64,000 nt of DNA from Mangrovimonas sp. ST2L15 (GTDB taxonomy: Bacteria; Bacteroidota; Bacteroidia; Flavobacteriales; Flavobacteriaceae), in NCBI RefSeq assembly GCF_001280515.1, contig NZ_LBIQ01000014.1, positions 1 through 64,000 on the forward strand, given 5' to 3'. Below the pieces are notes generated by a model. That model had not been told where the DNA came from. It worked only from the letters and a program-made list of their open reading frames with translations, and ran no database searches. The position numbers and the translations under genes are program-made. Positions 18,765-27,300 of the stretch are shown here, one piece after another. Numbering within the stretch: the stretch's first letter is position 1; each line of letters starts with the position of its first letter.

Positions 18765-18772
18765 CAAATTTA
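18765..18772 (-). promoter_or_regulatory. Promoter -7 box for dnaX
   Basis: The minus strand reads TAAATTTG, with TTG 21 bases upstream, the best spaced of the boxes in the window. It predicts a leader of about 13 bases for dnaX. Confidence 0.7.
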
Positions 18773-18836
18773 CACAAACGGTTTAAATTTCCTCAATGTG
18801 ACTTTTAAATTTACTTTTAGTTATTAACAATTTATG

Positions 18837-18844
18837 TACTTTTG
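18837..18844 (+). promoter_or_regulatory. Promoter -7 box for rnpB
   Basis: The sequence TACTTTTG matches TAnnTTTG and ends 4 bases before the first base of the RNase P RNA P1 helix, exactly where a start point for a mature-ended RNA would be expected. Confidence 0.75.
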
Positions 18845-18848
18845 CCGC

Positions 18849-19160
18849 AAGTAAATCGCCTTATCGCTCAGTTTTCTGGGAGGAAAGTCCGAACACCGTA
18901 GTGCAAACATAGTGGTTAATAGCCACCGGCCGAGAGGTTAGGAAAAGTGCAACAGAAAGAATGTACAGGTCATGCTGTAGTGAAATCAGGTAAACTCTAT
19001 GTGGTGCAATGCCATGTATACCATCGTTTGAGGGCGGCACGTTCAATGTTGGAGGGTAGGCAGCTAAAGTTTATTGGTAACAATAGATTCAGATAAATGA
19101 TAAGGCACTTTCATAAGATTTCTTATGATATGTGACAGAATTCGGCTTATAGATTTGCTT
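18849..19160 (+). ncRNA. rnpB: RNase P RNA, class A
   Basis: Catalytic RNA that trims the 5' leaders of tRNA precursors. The conserved 5' core GGAGGAAAGTCCGAACACC starts at 18879. The other hallmark boxes are GAGGTTAGGAAAAGTGCAAC, GAAATCAGGTAAACTC and the 3' core ACAGAATTCGGCTTATAGAT. The ends are set by the P1 helix: 18849-18857 (AAGTAAATC) pairs with 19152-19160 (GATTTGCTT) with one G-U pair. The length of about 312 bases is compact. A -7 box immediately precedes it and a strong terminator follows. The minus-strand frame across this region is a shadow. Confidence 0.95.
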
Positions 19161-19166
19161 GAAACT

Positions 19167-19198
19167 AAAAACGAGCGTTGATACAACGCTCGTTTTAT
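19167..19198 (+). terminator. Intrinsic terminator of rnpB
   Basis: The 10-bp perfect stem ACGAGCGTTG / CAACGCTCGT with loop ATA is flanked by AAAA and TTTT. It lies 6 bases after the RNase P RNA and can also serve the minus-strand SYLF gene (stop at 19217). Confidence 0.9.
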
Positions 19199-19216
19199 AT
19201 TTTATTCAGTTACCTT

Positions 19217-19750
19217 TTAAAAGGGTTCGTATTTAAATTTTTGACCTCCTACAGAGACTTCCGCCATCAGACCACCTTTAGTATGGGTAAATACAGCCAC
19301 ACCATCAGTATATTTGGCATCAAGAGAAACACTTGATTTTAGAGCCGTGGCAGAGATTCCAGCATCAAATTCAAAATTACCTTCTTTAAATTTCTCTAAA
19401 TCTTCCTTTTTTTCAAAAAAGATAATTTCTATCAATGCCTGTCCACCCGCTTGGAAACCAACATTAAGTTCCTTTAAACTGGCCATACCTATTTTTTGTC
19501 CGTAGGAATAAACCACACCATTTCCAGAGGCGCCGCCAATAATTAAACCTCCTTTACCAACATTTGGAAAAATAACACAACCTGCAGCCTTGTCAAAATA
19601 GGTCCTAAGACTTGGGTTGTATTTCAATAATTCTGAAACAGCCTCATCGGCATCTTTAATTACTTTTTTGTCTTTTTCTGATTGGGTATACCCAGATAGC
19701 GTGAAAAAGCACACGGATAGGACTACCAAAATACTTTTAATTCTTTTCAT
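19217..19750 (-). CDS. SYLF (YSC84/Ysc84-like) lipid-binding domain protein
   Basis: The 177-residue protein has a signal peptide (residues 1-22, ending SGYTQ) and the SYLF/YSC84 fold: AAGCVIFPNVGKGGLIIGGASGNG, followed by VVYSYGQKIGMASLKELNVGFQ and the C-terminal DGVAVFTHTKGGLMAEVSVGGQKF. In eukaryotes this domain binds phosphoinositides; bacterial homologues are exported and uncharacterised. The secreted or periplasmic location is inferred from the signal peptide. It is monocistronic between the shared terminator and a 92-base gap upstream. Confidence 0.88.
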   Translation of the reverse strand: MKRIKSILVVLSVCFFTLSGYTQSEKDKKVIKDADEAVSELLKYNPSLRTYFDKAAGCVIFPNVGKGGLIIGGASGNGVVYSYGQKIGMASLKELNVGFQAGGQALIEIIFFEKKEDLEKFKEGNFEFDAGISATALKSSVSLDAKYTDGVAVFTHTKGGLMAEVSVGGQKFKYEPF

Positions 19751-19842
19751 AATGATTGATTTTTAGCTTATTAAACCTAAAAATACAAAAAAAGTAGGTG
19801 AGAAGTCCTATGAAGAATCGATAAAAAAATGTTATAATTTAT

Positions 19843-20391
19843 CTATTCGGCTTTTGGCCATTCAAAAAAGCTAAAAGTGTTGCCCCCATAAGATTTTTTA
19901 AATGAAAAATTGTCTATATGATCCAGGCTAGTATGTTTGGAATGTTCTACAATCAAAAGGCCCTCTTTTTCTAATAAGTTCTTTTCAAATATGTAAGTAG
20001 GAATTTTTGAAAACTCTTCAATGGGTAAATTATAAGGAGGATCTGCAAATATGACGGTATATTGGCCTCTTGCATTTTCTAAATATTTGAAAACATCAGC
20101 CTTAATGGCATCAATGGGCATTTTAAATTGTTCTGCTGTTTGTTTAATGAATCTTACACATCCAAAGTCCCCATCTATTGCTGTGATGTTTTCCGTGCCT
20201 CTAGAAGCGAATTCATAGCTGATATTTCCTGTTCCTGAAAACAAATCCAAAACCGAAACCTCATCAAAATAATAATAATTATTTAAGATGTTGAATAAGG
20301 ACTCCTTGGCCATATCAGTAGTTGGTCTTACCGGGAGCTTTTTGGGAGCTACAATTTTTCTTCCTTTGAATTGTCCAGATATAATGCGCAT
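19843..20391 (-). CDS. rsmD: 16S rRNA (guanine(966)-N(2))-methyltransferase
   Basis: The 182-residue Rossmann methyltransferase has RIISGQFKGRKI at the N-terminus, the SAM loop VLDLFSGTGNISYEFASRG, and the catalytic motif FADPPYNLP, all typical of RsmD. It methylates N2 of G966 in 16S rRNA during 30S assembly. Its ATG overlaps the stop of the DUF3822 gene by one base, indicating coupled translation, an arrangement I associate with Bacteroidota. Confidence 0.94.
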   Translation of the reverse strand: MRIISGQFKGRKIVAPKKLPVRPTTDMAKESLFNILNNYYYFDEVSVLDLFSGTGNISYEFASRGTENITAIDGDFGCVRFIKQTAEQFKMPIDAIKADVFKYLENARGQYTVIFADPPYNLPIEEFSKIPTYIFEKNLLEKEGLLIVEHSKHTSLDHIDNFSFKKSYGGNTFSFFEWPKAE

Positions 20392-21215
20392 TAAAAACTA
20401 TTTGTTAAAACAAAATTGGAATGGTTGGAAGCAGTTACACCTTCTCCAAACCGATGATTTATTGGAGGGTCTGGAAAATCTACATACCTTACATATTTAA
20501 AAACCATCTGGTATAGATAATCATCTTTTTTAATCTTTCCAATGACATATAATTGAACCTTTTCTGGATTGAGATCTAATTGTTCTAAAGCAAATAGTAT
20601 GTAATAAATGAAATCTTCCTTGGAGTGATAGTCGTAGGAATTATACAATATTAAACCTTGATGGTCCATAGCTATAATTTCAAAATGAGACCTCCCCACA
20701 TGAACATAGACTTTAGGTTCCATGGTATTCTTCTCCTTTTTTAAAACATGTTCTAGAAGAATAGTTGAAAAATGAGTGTATGAGAAATCCCCAAATTTTT
20801 CAAATAGAAAATTGGTTATATTTACATAGGGTACATAAACATTGTAGCTATCATTGACACTTAAATGGTCATAAGCAATATAATCTGACTTTAAAATTTT
20901 TGAATTAAACTTTAAATAGTCCGCTAGGTTATTTTCATCAAATAAAGAGGCAGGAACTAAAGTGGAAAGATCATTTACAAAAATAGCTTTGATATTCATG
21001 AAGTCCATTTTTAAAACTTCTTCAGAATCAAATATTTGTTCCAGTTTCTCTAATATTTGAAAAGGGGAAAAGCGTTTCTCATATTCAAAATGTTTTAAAT
21101 AGGTAATGGTATTTGAAACATTGTTTAGAATACAAAAAGAAAGTCCATTCAAACTTATTTGAATGGACAAATCTTGATTAGTTAAGTTATGTTTGGTCTT
21201 ATTCGTTAGCCCCAT
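20391..21215 (-). CDS. DUF3822 family protein
   Basis: The ATG at 21215 (MGLTNKTKHNL) is chosen over one 36 bases upstream because it gives only a 17-base overlap with the preceding gene. The 274-residue product matches the DUF3822 family, thought to have an actin/FtsA-like ATPase fold (LSIQISLNGLSFCIL, VYVHVGRSHFEIIAMDHQGLILYNSY). The family is found almost only in Bacteroidota, next to rsmD, as here. The function is unknown; the neighbourhood suggests ribosome maturation or the cell envelope, but this is only inference. Confidence 0.85.
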   Translation of the reverse strand: MGLTNKTKHNLTNQDLSIQISLNGLSFCILNNVSNTITYLKHFEYEKRFSPFQILEKLEQIFDSEEVLKMDFMNIKAIFVNDLSTLVPASLFDENNLADYLKFNSKILKSDYIAYDHLSVNDSYNVYVPYVNITNFLFEKFGDFSYTHFSTILLEHVLKKEKNTMEPKVYVHVGRSHFEIIAMDHQGLILYNSYDYHSKEDFIYYILFALEQLDLNPEKVQLYVIGKIKKDDYLYQMVFKYVRYVDFPDPPINHRFGEGVTASNHSNFVLTNSF

Positions 21216-21933
21216 AGTTTTTTGGCCAGTTTCCAATGGTTTTGACCTCATCCATAGATCCTACTTTTAAGGCATTTCCGTTAACACCATCTACAGACAC
21301 AACTTCATTTTCTTGTGCCACTAAGTCTTTATTTTGATCAGCTAATATGACGCTTTTCTTAACGCTTGCTTCAAATACAGGGATTTTAGAAGTTCCTTGC
21401 TCTAACAAGCCAGCTTGCATTTCAAATTTAGCATCCGTTCCAGGAACGTTCATCATTCTTTTGTAACGATCAGAATCTTTAAATAACGAATCTTTTACTG
21501 GTACGTATCCTAAAGTATCAATTAAAGTAATTTCTTTTAAAGTTTCTACTCCTCCATATCTTTTTGTCAACTCTTCATCAACCACGGTTGTATCTCTTCT
21601 TTGAGTGATCACAAACTTAGAAGTATCAATAAAACTAATTAATTCGTTAAAATCACCTGCAAATTTACCCGTAATCTCACGGTGAGCTAGCTGAGCATCT
21701 CTAATATCGATTAATTTTTCAATCACTTTAGCATAACGCTTGTTCTTTTCTTGATTGAATTTAATAGGTTCATAAACAGAATTGAATGTCAAATATCCTA
21801 GATAGATAATTAACACCCATAAAACCAACGTTAAAATAGGTTTTACTTTTGCTGGTATAAATTTGTCTATAAGCCATACTAAACCTATGGTCAGTAAGAT
21901 AACAGCAACAATCACAATGATAATGGTAAGCAT
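21199..21933 (-). CDS. Conserved membrane-anchored protein of unknown function
   Basis: The 244-residue protein has two N-terminal membrane segments (about residues 2-21 and 31-52: LTIIIVIVAVILLTIGLVWL, ILTLVLWVLIIYLGYLTF). A soluble C-terminal domain of about 190 residues contains RDAQLAHREITGKFAGDFN and FVITQRRDTTVVDEE. I recognise the pattern as a conserved Bacteroidota hypothetical but know no function. The domain is probably periplasmic. It is first in an operon with DUF3822 and rsmD and has its own -7 box at 21967-21974, back to back with the promoter of the helicase operon. Confidence 0.75.
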   Translation of the reverse strand: MLTIIIVIVAVILLTIGLVWLIDKFIPAKVKPILTLVLWVLIIYLGYLTFNSVYEPIKFNQEKNKRYAKVIEKLIDIRDAQLAHREITGKFAGDFNELISFIDTSKFVITQRRDTTVVDEELTKRYGGVETLKEITLIDTLGYVPVKDSLFKDSDRYKRMMNVPGTDAKFEMQAGLLEQGTSKIPVFEASVKKSVILADQNKDLVAQENEVVSVDGVNGNALKVGSMDEVKTIGNWPKNYGANE

Positions 21934-21966
21934 AGTGTGTATATTAAAATTAAATTAGGTCTTAGG

Positions 21967-21974
21967 CAAATCTA
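21967..21974 (-). promoter_or_regulatory. Promoter -7 box for the DUF3822/rsmD operon
   Basis: The minus strand reads TAGATTTG, 33 bases before the ATG at 21933. Together with 22021-22028 it forms a compact divergent promoter pair in a gap of 107 bases. Confidence 0.55.
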
Positions 21975-22020
21975 CAATTTTTTTTTAATGGTGAAAACCC
22001 AAGGGGCTAAAAATCCTTTC

Positions 22021-22028
22021 TATATTTG
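22021..22028 (+). promoter_or_regulatory. Promoter -7 box for the helicase operon
   Basis: The sequence TATATTTG ends 12 bases before the ATG at 22041. It overlaps the TTG at 22026, so that TTG cannot be the translation start. The expected leader is only about 6-8 bases. Confidence 0.65.
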
Positions 22029-22040
22029 GAGAGAATTAAA

Positions 22041-23480
22041 ATGATACCGGACTCTATGAACGCCTCAGAATTCTATACACTTATAAAACAGCAATTTCCA
22101 TTTACTCCTACAAAAAAACAAGAGGTCGTTTTATTGCAATTATCAGAATTTATTTTTTCTACAGATGCTAAAAGTCTGTACTTAATGAAGGGATATGCGG
22201 GAACCGGTAAAACAACTATTATTGGAACTCTGGTTTCCAATTTATGGAAGGCTAATAAAAGTGCCGTCCTTTTGGCTCCAACAGGTAGAGCGGCCAAGGT
22301 GATTTCAAATTACTCGGGAAAGGAGGCCTTTACAATTCATAAAAAGATTTATTTCCCCAAAAAAGAAAAAGGTGGCGGGGTTAAGTTTGTGTTACAACCT
22401 AATAAGCATAAAAACACCATTTTTATTGTAGATGAGGCATCAATGATTCCTGATACTCCTGGAGAATCAAAATTTTTTGAAAATGGCTCACTTCTCGATG
22501 ATTTGATGCAATATGTCTATTCGGGTTTTAATTGCAAACTTATGTTGGTTGGAGACACTGCCCAGTTGCCTCCAGTTAAATTAGATATGAGTCCGGCATT
22601 GAATCCAAACGTTCTAAATCTAAATTACAATAAGGAGGTAAAAAATATTGAGTTGGATGAAGTCGTAAGGCAGGAAAGTGACTCTGGAATACTCTTTAAT
22701 GCAACAAATCTTAGGGAGCAATTGAATGATGGAGCTACTGACGATTTTAAGTTTGATTTAAACGGTTTTAAGGATATAGTACGGTTGGTTGATGGTTATG
22801 AAATTATGGATGCCATAAATGAATCCTACAGTAATTTGGGATATGAGGAAACGGCTATAGTAGTGCGTAGTAACAAGCGTGCTAATTTATATAATCAACA
22901 AATTAGAAATAGGATACTATTTAATGAAAATGAGTTGACTGCCGGTGATTATTTGATGGTAGTCAAAAACAACTACTTTTGGATTAAACCCACAACAGAA
23001 GCAGGATTTATTGCCAATGGTGACATTATTGAGGTTTTGGAGATTTTTAAAATCGAAGAACTTTATGGATTTCGTTTTGCAGAGGTAAAAATTAAAATGG
23101 TCGATTATCCTAAAATGAAACCATTTGAAACGGTTCTTTTATTGGATACCATCACTTCTGAAACCCCATCGTTATCCTATGATGATAATAATAGGCTTTA
23201 TCAGGAAGTCATGAAAGATTACCAAAATGAAACAAGCAATTACCGGAAGTTTCTAAAAATCAAGAACAATAAGCATTTCAATGCGCTTCAAGTTAAGTTT
23301 TCATATGCTATGACGTGCCATAAATCCCAGGGAGGGCAATGGCATACGGTGTTTGTTGAGCAACCTTATTTACCCGATGGTATTTCTAAAGATTATTTAC
23401 GCTGGTTGTATACAGCAGTCACTCGAGCCAAAGAAAAGTTGTATCTTATTGGTTTCAAAGATGACTTTTTTAAAGTATGA
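22041..23480 (+). CDS. RecD-like ATP-dependent DNA helicase
   Basis: The 479-residue superfamily 1B helicase has Walker A in YLMKGYAGTGKTTIIGTL, motif Ia LLAPTGRAAKVI, motif II IFIVDEASMIPD, motif III MLVGDTAQLPP, and the C-terminal motifs TCHKSQGGQW and YTAVTRAKEKLYL. It resembles the stand-alone RecD2-like helicases of Bacteroidota rather than RecD of RecBCD. The ATG at 22041 was chosen because an in-frame TTG at 22026 lies inside the promoter -7 box. It opens a plus-strand operon and overlaps the next gene by 4 bases (ATGA). The role in repair is inferred from the family. Confidence 0.92.
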   Translation: MIPDSMNASEFYTLIKQQFPFTPTKKQEVVLLQLSEFIFSTDAKSLYLMKGYAGTGKTTIIGTLVSNLWKANKSAVLLAPTGRAAKVISNYSGKEAFTIHKKIYFPKKEKGGGVKFVLQPNKHKNTIFIVDEASMIPDTPGESKFFENGSLLDDLMQYVYSGFNCKLMLVGDTAQLPPVKLDMSPALNPNVLNLNYNKEVKNIELDEVVRQESDSGILFNATNLREQLNDGATDDFKFDLNGFKDIVRLVDGYEIMDAINESYSNLGYEETAIVVRSNKRANLYNQQIRNRILFNENELTAGDYLMVVKNNYFWIKPTTEAGFIANGDIIEVLEIFKIEELYGFRFAEVKIKMVDYPKMKPFETVLLLDTITSETPSLSYDDNNRLYQEVMKDYQNETSNYRKFLKIKNNKHFNALQVKFSYAMTCHKSQGGQWHTVFVEQPYLPDGISKDYLRWLYTAVTRAKEKLYLIGFKDDFFKV

Positions 23481-24040
23481 TAAATTCAGAAACGCTCATA
23501 AGTATTTTTCTAGGAATAAGTTTGGCTGCGTCTGTGGGATTTAGGGTGTTTTTACCACTGTTTGTATTAAGTTTAGCAGCGTATTTTGATGTTTTAGATG
23601 TCAATGAAAAATGGCAATGGTTAGCAAGCATACCAGCGTTGATCACCTTTGGCGTAGCCATGTTATTTGAAGTCTTTGCCTATTATATCCCTTTAATCGA
23701 TAATCTTTTAGATATCATTGCCGTTCCATTAGCTGCCATAGCAGGAACAGCCGTCATGGTTTCTACTTTAGTTGACTTAGATCCCCTTTTTACTTGGTCT
23801 TTGGCTATTATAGCAGGTGGGGGAACTGCCGCGGCAATATCCAGCAGTACTTCTGCTACGAGAGCAGTTTCCACGGCAACCACGGTTGGAATAGGTAATC
23901 CTATTGTTTCGACGGTTGAAACAGGCGCTGCCGCGACATTATCCATTGTATCAGTTTTTATACCTATCATAGGCATATTACTAACCATATTTGTTCTTTT
24001 CATTATCATTCGATTTTATCGAAAGATTAAGAAAGGGTGA
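23477..24040 (+). CDS. DUF4126 family membrane protein
   Basis: The 187-residue protein has about five hydrophobic segments and the DUF4126 pattern: [20 protein letters not shown] at the N-terminus and [20 protein letters not shown] in the middle. A Gly/Ala/Ser/Thr-rich stretch follows ([17 protein letters not shown]), then two C-terminal membrane spans and a basic tail (RFYRKIKKG). The function is unknown. It overlaps the helicase gene by 4 bases and is probably translated by coupling. The richness in Ser/Thr/Ala produces a long antisense open frame that is not a gene. Confidence 0.83.
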   Translation: MINSETLISIFLGISLAASVGFRVFLPLFVLSLAAYFDVLDVNEKWQWLASIPALITFGVAMLFEVFAYYIPLIDNLLDIIAVPLAAIAGTAVMVSTLVDLDPLFTWSLAIIAGGGTAAAISSSTSATRAVSTATTVGIGNPIVSTVETGAAATLSIVSVFIPIIGILLTIFVLFIIIRFYRKIKKG

Positions 24041-24092
24041 CCATACAATTGTCGTAAAAAATAGTATTTTTGAATCTGAATTTTCCTCCTTT

Positions 24093-24821
24093 ATGAAGAT
24101 AATCTCAATGATACCAGCACGATACAGTGCTTCCAGATTTCCTGGTAAATTAATGCAAGATTTAGGTGGTAAGTCTGTTATTTACAGAACCTACGAGGCT
24201 ACCGTTAATACCCAATTGTTTGATGATGTTTATGTAGTTACCGATAGTGACATCATTTACAATGACATTGTTAAACAAGGAGGAAAAGCCATTATGAGCC
24301 AAAAGGAACATGAATGTGGAAGTGACCGAATTGCTGAGGCTGTTGAAAAAATGGATGTGGATATTGTGGTTAATGTTCAAGGAGATGAACCTTTTACTGA
24401 AGTAGCTTCTTTAAGTAAATTAATAGAAGTCTTTAAAAATGATGCCAATCATGAAGTTGATTTGGCTTCTTTAAAAGTTCATATCACCGATTGGGAAGAA
24501 ATCAATAATCCTAATACCGTTAAAGTCATTACCGATCAAAGTGGGTTTGCTTTGTACTTTTCAAGGAGTCCTATTCCATATCCTAGAGATAAAGAGGTTG
24601 CTGTTAAATATTTTAAACACAAAGGCGTCTATGCTTTTAGAAAAGAGGCATTAATGGATTTTTACAGACTGCCTATGTTGCCTTTGGAAGCCTCAGAAAA
24701 GATAGAATGTATCAGATATTTGGAGTATGGTAAGAAAATAAAAATGGTAGAAACAGATGTTTTGGGAGTAGAAATTGATACCCCCGAGGATCTTGAAAAA
24801 GCGAAGAAACTTTGGAAATAG
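24093..24821 (+). CDS. kdsB: 3-deoxy-manno-octulosonate cytidylyltransferase
   Basis: The 242-residue enzyme activates Kdo, or an 8-modified Kdo, as the CMP sugar for lipopolysaccharide core assembly. Motifs: [19 protein letters not shown] (nucleotide loop), [42 protein letters not shown] and a C-terminal [13 protein letters not shown]. The ATG at 24093 gives the family length; the 34 upstream in-frame codons do not resemble the family. The next two genes (HAD phosphatase and KdnB-like oxidase) suggest that the true substrate may be the 8-amino sugar Kdo8N. Confidence 0.95.
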   Translation: MKIISMIPARYSASRFPGKLMQDLGGKSVIYRTYEATVNTQLFDDVYVVTDSDIIYNDIVKQGGKAIMSQKEHECGSDRIAEAVEKMDVDIVVNVQGDEPFTEVASLSKLIEVFKNDANHEVDLASLKVHITDWEEINNPNTVKVITDQSGFALYFSRSPIPYPRDKEVAVKYFKHKGVYAFRKEALMDFYRLPMLPLEASEKIECIRYLEYGKKIKMVETDVLGVEIDTPEDLEKAKKLWK

Positions 24822-25528
24822 ATTACAGTAACATAAAAGTTATTGGATTTGACGCCGATGATACCTTATGGGTAAACGAAACTTATTTTAGGGAGGCAGA
24901 AGAAACCTTTGCCCAATTGCTTTCTCCGTATGAAACCATGAATAAGATCGATCAGGAGCTTTTTATGATGGAGATGAAAAATCTTCCGTTATATGGGTAT
25001 GGCATAAAAGGTTTTGTGCTTTCTATGGTTGAAATGGCTTTGGAGTTGTCTAACAACCAAGTTTCAAATCAGACCATTTCTAAAATTTTAGATATTGGGA
25101 AAGATATGCTTAATAAACAGGTTGAACTGTTACCTGGTGTAGAAGAGGTTTTAAAAAGTTTATCTAAGCAATACCGACTGATACTGGTCACCAAAGGAGA
25201 TTTGCTAGATCAAGAGAGGAAGTTAGAAAAATCAGGTTTGACTAATTATTTTCATCATATTGAAGTGGTTAGTGATAAACAAGAGTCTAATTACTCCAAA
25301 CTTTTGGGGCATTTGGATATTGATCCTTCTGAATTTTTAATGGTAGGCAATTCACTAAAATCAGATGTATTGCCGTTAATCAATATTAAAGCCAAGGCAG
25401 TTCACGTGCCTTTTCATACAACTTGGGCGCACGAGGAAGTCCATGAAAGTGAAACAAATGGCAAGTCTTATTTAACAATTGGAAGTTTGTTGGATTTGCT
25501 ACCTTTATTAAAGAACCAAACAAATTGA
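24812..25528 (+). CDS. HAD-superfamily phosphatase
   Basis: About 238 residues. HAD motif 1 is [11 protein letters not shown] with the nucleophile Asp, motif 2 is LILVTKGD, and motif 4 is [18 protein letters not shown]. An alpha-helical cap lies between motifs 1 and 2, so it is not the capless KdsC/YrbI type. No ATG is available before motif 1; a TTG at 24812, overlapping the end of kdsB by 10 bases, is the likely start. Its place between kdsB and kdnB suggests a sugar-phosphate substrate in Kdo metabolism, possibly replacing KdsC, but HAD substrates cannot be read from sequence. Confidence 0.85.
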   Translation: MEIDYSNIKVIGFDADDTLWVNETYFREAEETFAQLLSPYETMNKIDQELFMMEMKNLPLYGYGIKGFVLSMVEMALELSNNQVSNQTISKILDIGKDMLNKQVELLPGVEEVLKSLSKQYRLILVTKGDLLDQERKLEKSGLTNYFHHIEVVSDKQESNYSKLLGHLDIDPSEFLMVGNSLKSDVLPLINIKAKAVHVPFHTTWAHEEVHESETNGKSYLTIGSLLDLLPLLKNQTN

Positions 25529-25539
25529 TGATTCAATAA

Positions 25540-26622
25540 ATGAATTTTAAAAATTTCCCAATGGTGTCCAAAGTGGTTTTTGGTCGTGGCAGCTTTAATC
25601 AATTGCAAGATGTGTTAATGCCAAAAAGACTCAATGCCCATGCACCTTTTATTTATTTAATCGATGACGTATTTCAAGGAAACTCCTGGATAACGGGGAG
25701 AATTCCTTTGGCATACGAAGATAAAATTTACTACATATCTTCTGACGAAGAACCTAAGACATCTCAAGTAGATGAATTGGTAGAAGAAATCATTCTCCAA
25801 TTCAAAGAAAGACCTTCGGGAATCATAGGAATAGGAGGAGGTACCATTATGGATCTGGCCAAGGCTGTAGCTATCATGTTAACCAATGATGGTGAGTCTA
25901 AGGATTATCAAGGCTGGGATTTGGTTAAAAATCCGGCGCTTTATCACGTTGGCATCCCTACTATTTCAGGAACTGGAGCAGAGGTTTCGAGAACAACGGT
26001 ATTAACAGGACCTGATAAAAAACTAGGAATAAATAGTGATTATACACCGTTTGATCAAGTCGTTTTAGATCCTGAGCTTACTAAAGATGTTCCAAAAAAT
26101 CAATGGTTTTATACAGGAATGGATTGTTACATCCATTGTATCGAATCCTTAAATGGTACTTATTTAAACGCTTTTAGTCAAAGTTATGGCGAAAAAGCAT
26201 TTGATCTTTGTAAAGAAATTTTCCTGGAAAATTCATTATCCGAAGAGGACATTCAAGACAAATTGATGATGGCCTCCTGGCACGGAGGTATGAGTATAGC
26301 CTATTCACAAGTAGGGGTGGCTCATGCCATGAGTTATGGGTTAGGGTTTCTTCTAGGAACAAAACATGGAGTAGGTAATTGTATTGTATTTGACCATTTG
26401 GAAGAATTTTACCCGGAAGGGGTCAAACTTTTCAAAGAAATGAAAGACTTTCATGGTGTAGATTTACCTCAAGGATTATGTAAAAACTTAACAGATAAAG
26501 AATTTGATATCATGATTGATGTATCTCTTGGGATGGTTCCGTTATGGGAAAATGCTTTAGGGAAATCATGGAATAAAACGATTACCCGAGAAAAGTTAAG
26601 AGAACTTTACGAAAAAATGTAA
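25540..26622 (+). CDS. kdnB: KdnB-like 3-deoxy-alpha-D-manno-octulosonate 8-oxidase (iron-containing alcohol dehydrogenase)
   Basis: The 360-residue protein closely recalls KdnB of Shewanella oneidensis: the N-terminus MNFKNFPMVSKVVFGRGSFN, GIIGIGGGTIMDLAKAVAI, GIPTISGTGAEVSRTTVL, WFYTGMDCYIHCIESL and GGMSIAYSQVGVAHAMSYGL. KdnB oxidises the C8 hydroxyl of Kdo to an aldehyde, which the aminotransferase KdnA converts to 8-amino-Kdo. Metal ligands of the iron-ADH family are expected among the Asp/His of DCYIH, AHAMSY and KHGVGN. No KdnA-like PLP enzyme is present in this window. The position after kdsB and the HAD gene fits lipopolysaccharide sugar modification. The family call is strong; the substrate rests on resemblance plus context. 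Confidence 0.85.
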   Translation: MNFKNFPMVSKVVFGRGSFNQLQDVLMPKRLNAHAPFIYLIDDVFQGNSWITGRIPLAYEDKIYYISSDEEPKTSQVDELVEEIILQFKERPSGIIGIGGGTIMDLAKAVAIMLTNDGESKDYQGWDLVKNPALYHVGIPTISGTGAEVSRTTVLTGPDKKLGINSDYTPFDQVVLDPELTKDVPKNQWFYTGMDCYIHCIESLNGTYLNAFSQSYGEKAFDLCKEIFLENSLSEEDIQDKLMMASWHGGMSIAYSQVGVAHAMSYGLGFLLGTKHGVGNCIVFDHLEEFYPEGVKLFKEMKDFHGVDLPQGLCKNLTDKEFDIMIDVSLGMVPLWENALGKSWNKTITREKLRELYEKM

Positions 26623-26623
26623 G

Positions 26624-27172
26624 ATGCGGTGGTTAGCTAAATTTATTTACTTCCGGCTTTTAGGATGGAAAATTGTTGGCAACACCAATATGTCTAAGCA
26701 TGATATTAAAAAGGCTGTATTAATCGCGGTTCCACATACCAGTTGGCATGATTTTTATATCGGGATCCTCCTTAGGAAGATTTTAGGTATTAAAGCAAAC
26801 TTTATAGCCAAAAAGGAATTGTTTATAGGTCCATTAGGTTGGTATCTTAAGCGAGTAGGGGGTGCTCCCATTGACAGAGGAAATAAAGAAAATAAGGTAG
26901 AAGCTATTGCTAAAATATTTCAGGAAAAAGAAGAGTTTCGATTGGCTTTGGCACCTGAAGGCACCAGAAAAAAGGTAGAAGAGTGGCGTACAGGTTTCTA
27001 TTATATAGCCAAAGCAGCCAAGGTTCCCATTATCATGTTTACGCTAGATTTTGGTAAAAAACAAAACAAAATTTCTGAACCATTTTATCCAACAAATGAT
27101 AAAGAAGCTGACTTTCAATTCATGAAAGACTTTTTTAAAGATGTAAAAGGGAAGGTGCCTAAGTACTCCTAG
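26624..27172 (+). CDS. PlsC-family lysophospholipid acyltransferase
   Basis: The 182-residue protein has the acyltransferase HxxxxD motif in AVPHTSWHDFYIG and the glycerol-phosphate pocket motif LALAPEGTRKKVEEW, with GGAPIDRGNKEN between them. It is on the short side for 1-acylglycerol-3-phosphate acyltransferases and belongs to the compact subgroup common in Bacteroidota. The enzyme would transfer an acyl chain in phospholipid, or possibly lipid A, synthesis. It begins one base after kdnB, ending the operon; a terminator lies about 95 bases downstream. Confidence 0.85.
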   Translation: MRWLAKFIYFRLLGWKIVGNTNMSKHDIKKAVLIAVPHTSWHDFYIGILLRKILGIKANFIAKKELFIGPLGWYLKRVGGAPIDRGNKENKVEAIAKIFQEKEEFRLALAPEGTRKKVEEWRTGFYYIAKAAKVPIIMFTLDFGKKQNKISEPFYPTNDKEADFQFMKDFFKDVKGKVPKYS

Positions 27173-27265
27173 TTCGTTACAGGCATGGTATTTGTAATAT
27201 TGTTTCCATAGTGAATGAAACATAAAGTAAACTAGTAAGTCCCTAAAAAGAAACATTTATCTATA

Positions 27266-27296
27266 AAAAGAAAGCTACCTTTTTGGGTAGCTTTTT
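27266..27296 (+). terminator. Intrinsic terminator between convergent genes
   Basis: The stem AAAGCTACC / GGGTAGCTTT with a T-loop, preceded by an A-run and followed by a T-run, can serve both the plus-strand acyltransferase operon and the minus-strand gene ending at 27301. Confidence 0.85.
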
Positions 27297-27300
27297 ACTT

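Noticed and set aside
18861-19046. Minus-strand 61-codon frame
   Set aside because: It is antisense within the RNase P RNA, whose conserved cores and P1 helix explain the sequence.
22026-22040. TTG start for the RecD-like helicase
   Set aside because: The TTG overlaps the promoter -7 box; the ATG at 22041 fits the family.
23683-24009. Minus-strand 108-codon frame
   Set aside because: It is antisense to the DUF4126 gene, whose Ser/Thr/Ala codons leave the reverse strand without stops; no protein-like domain pattern.
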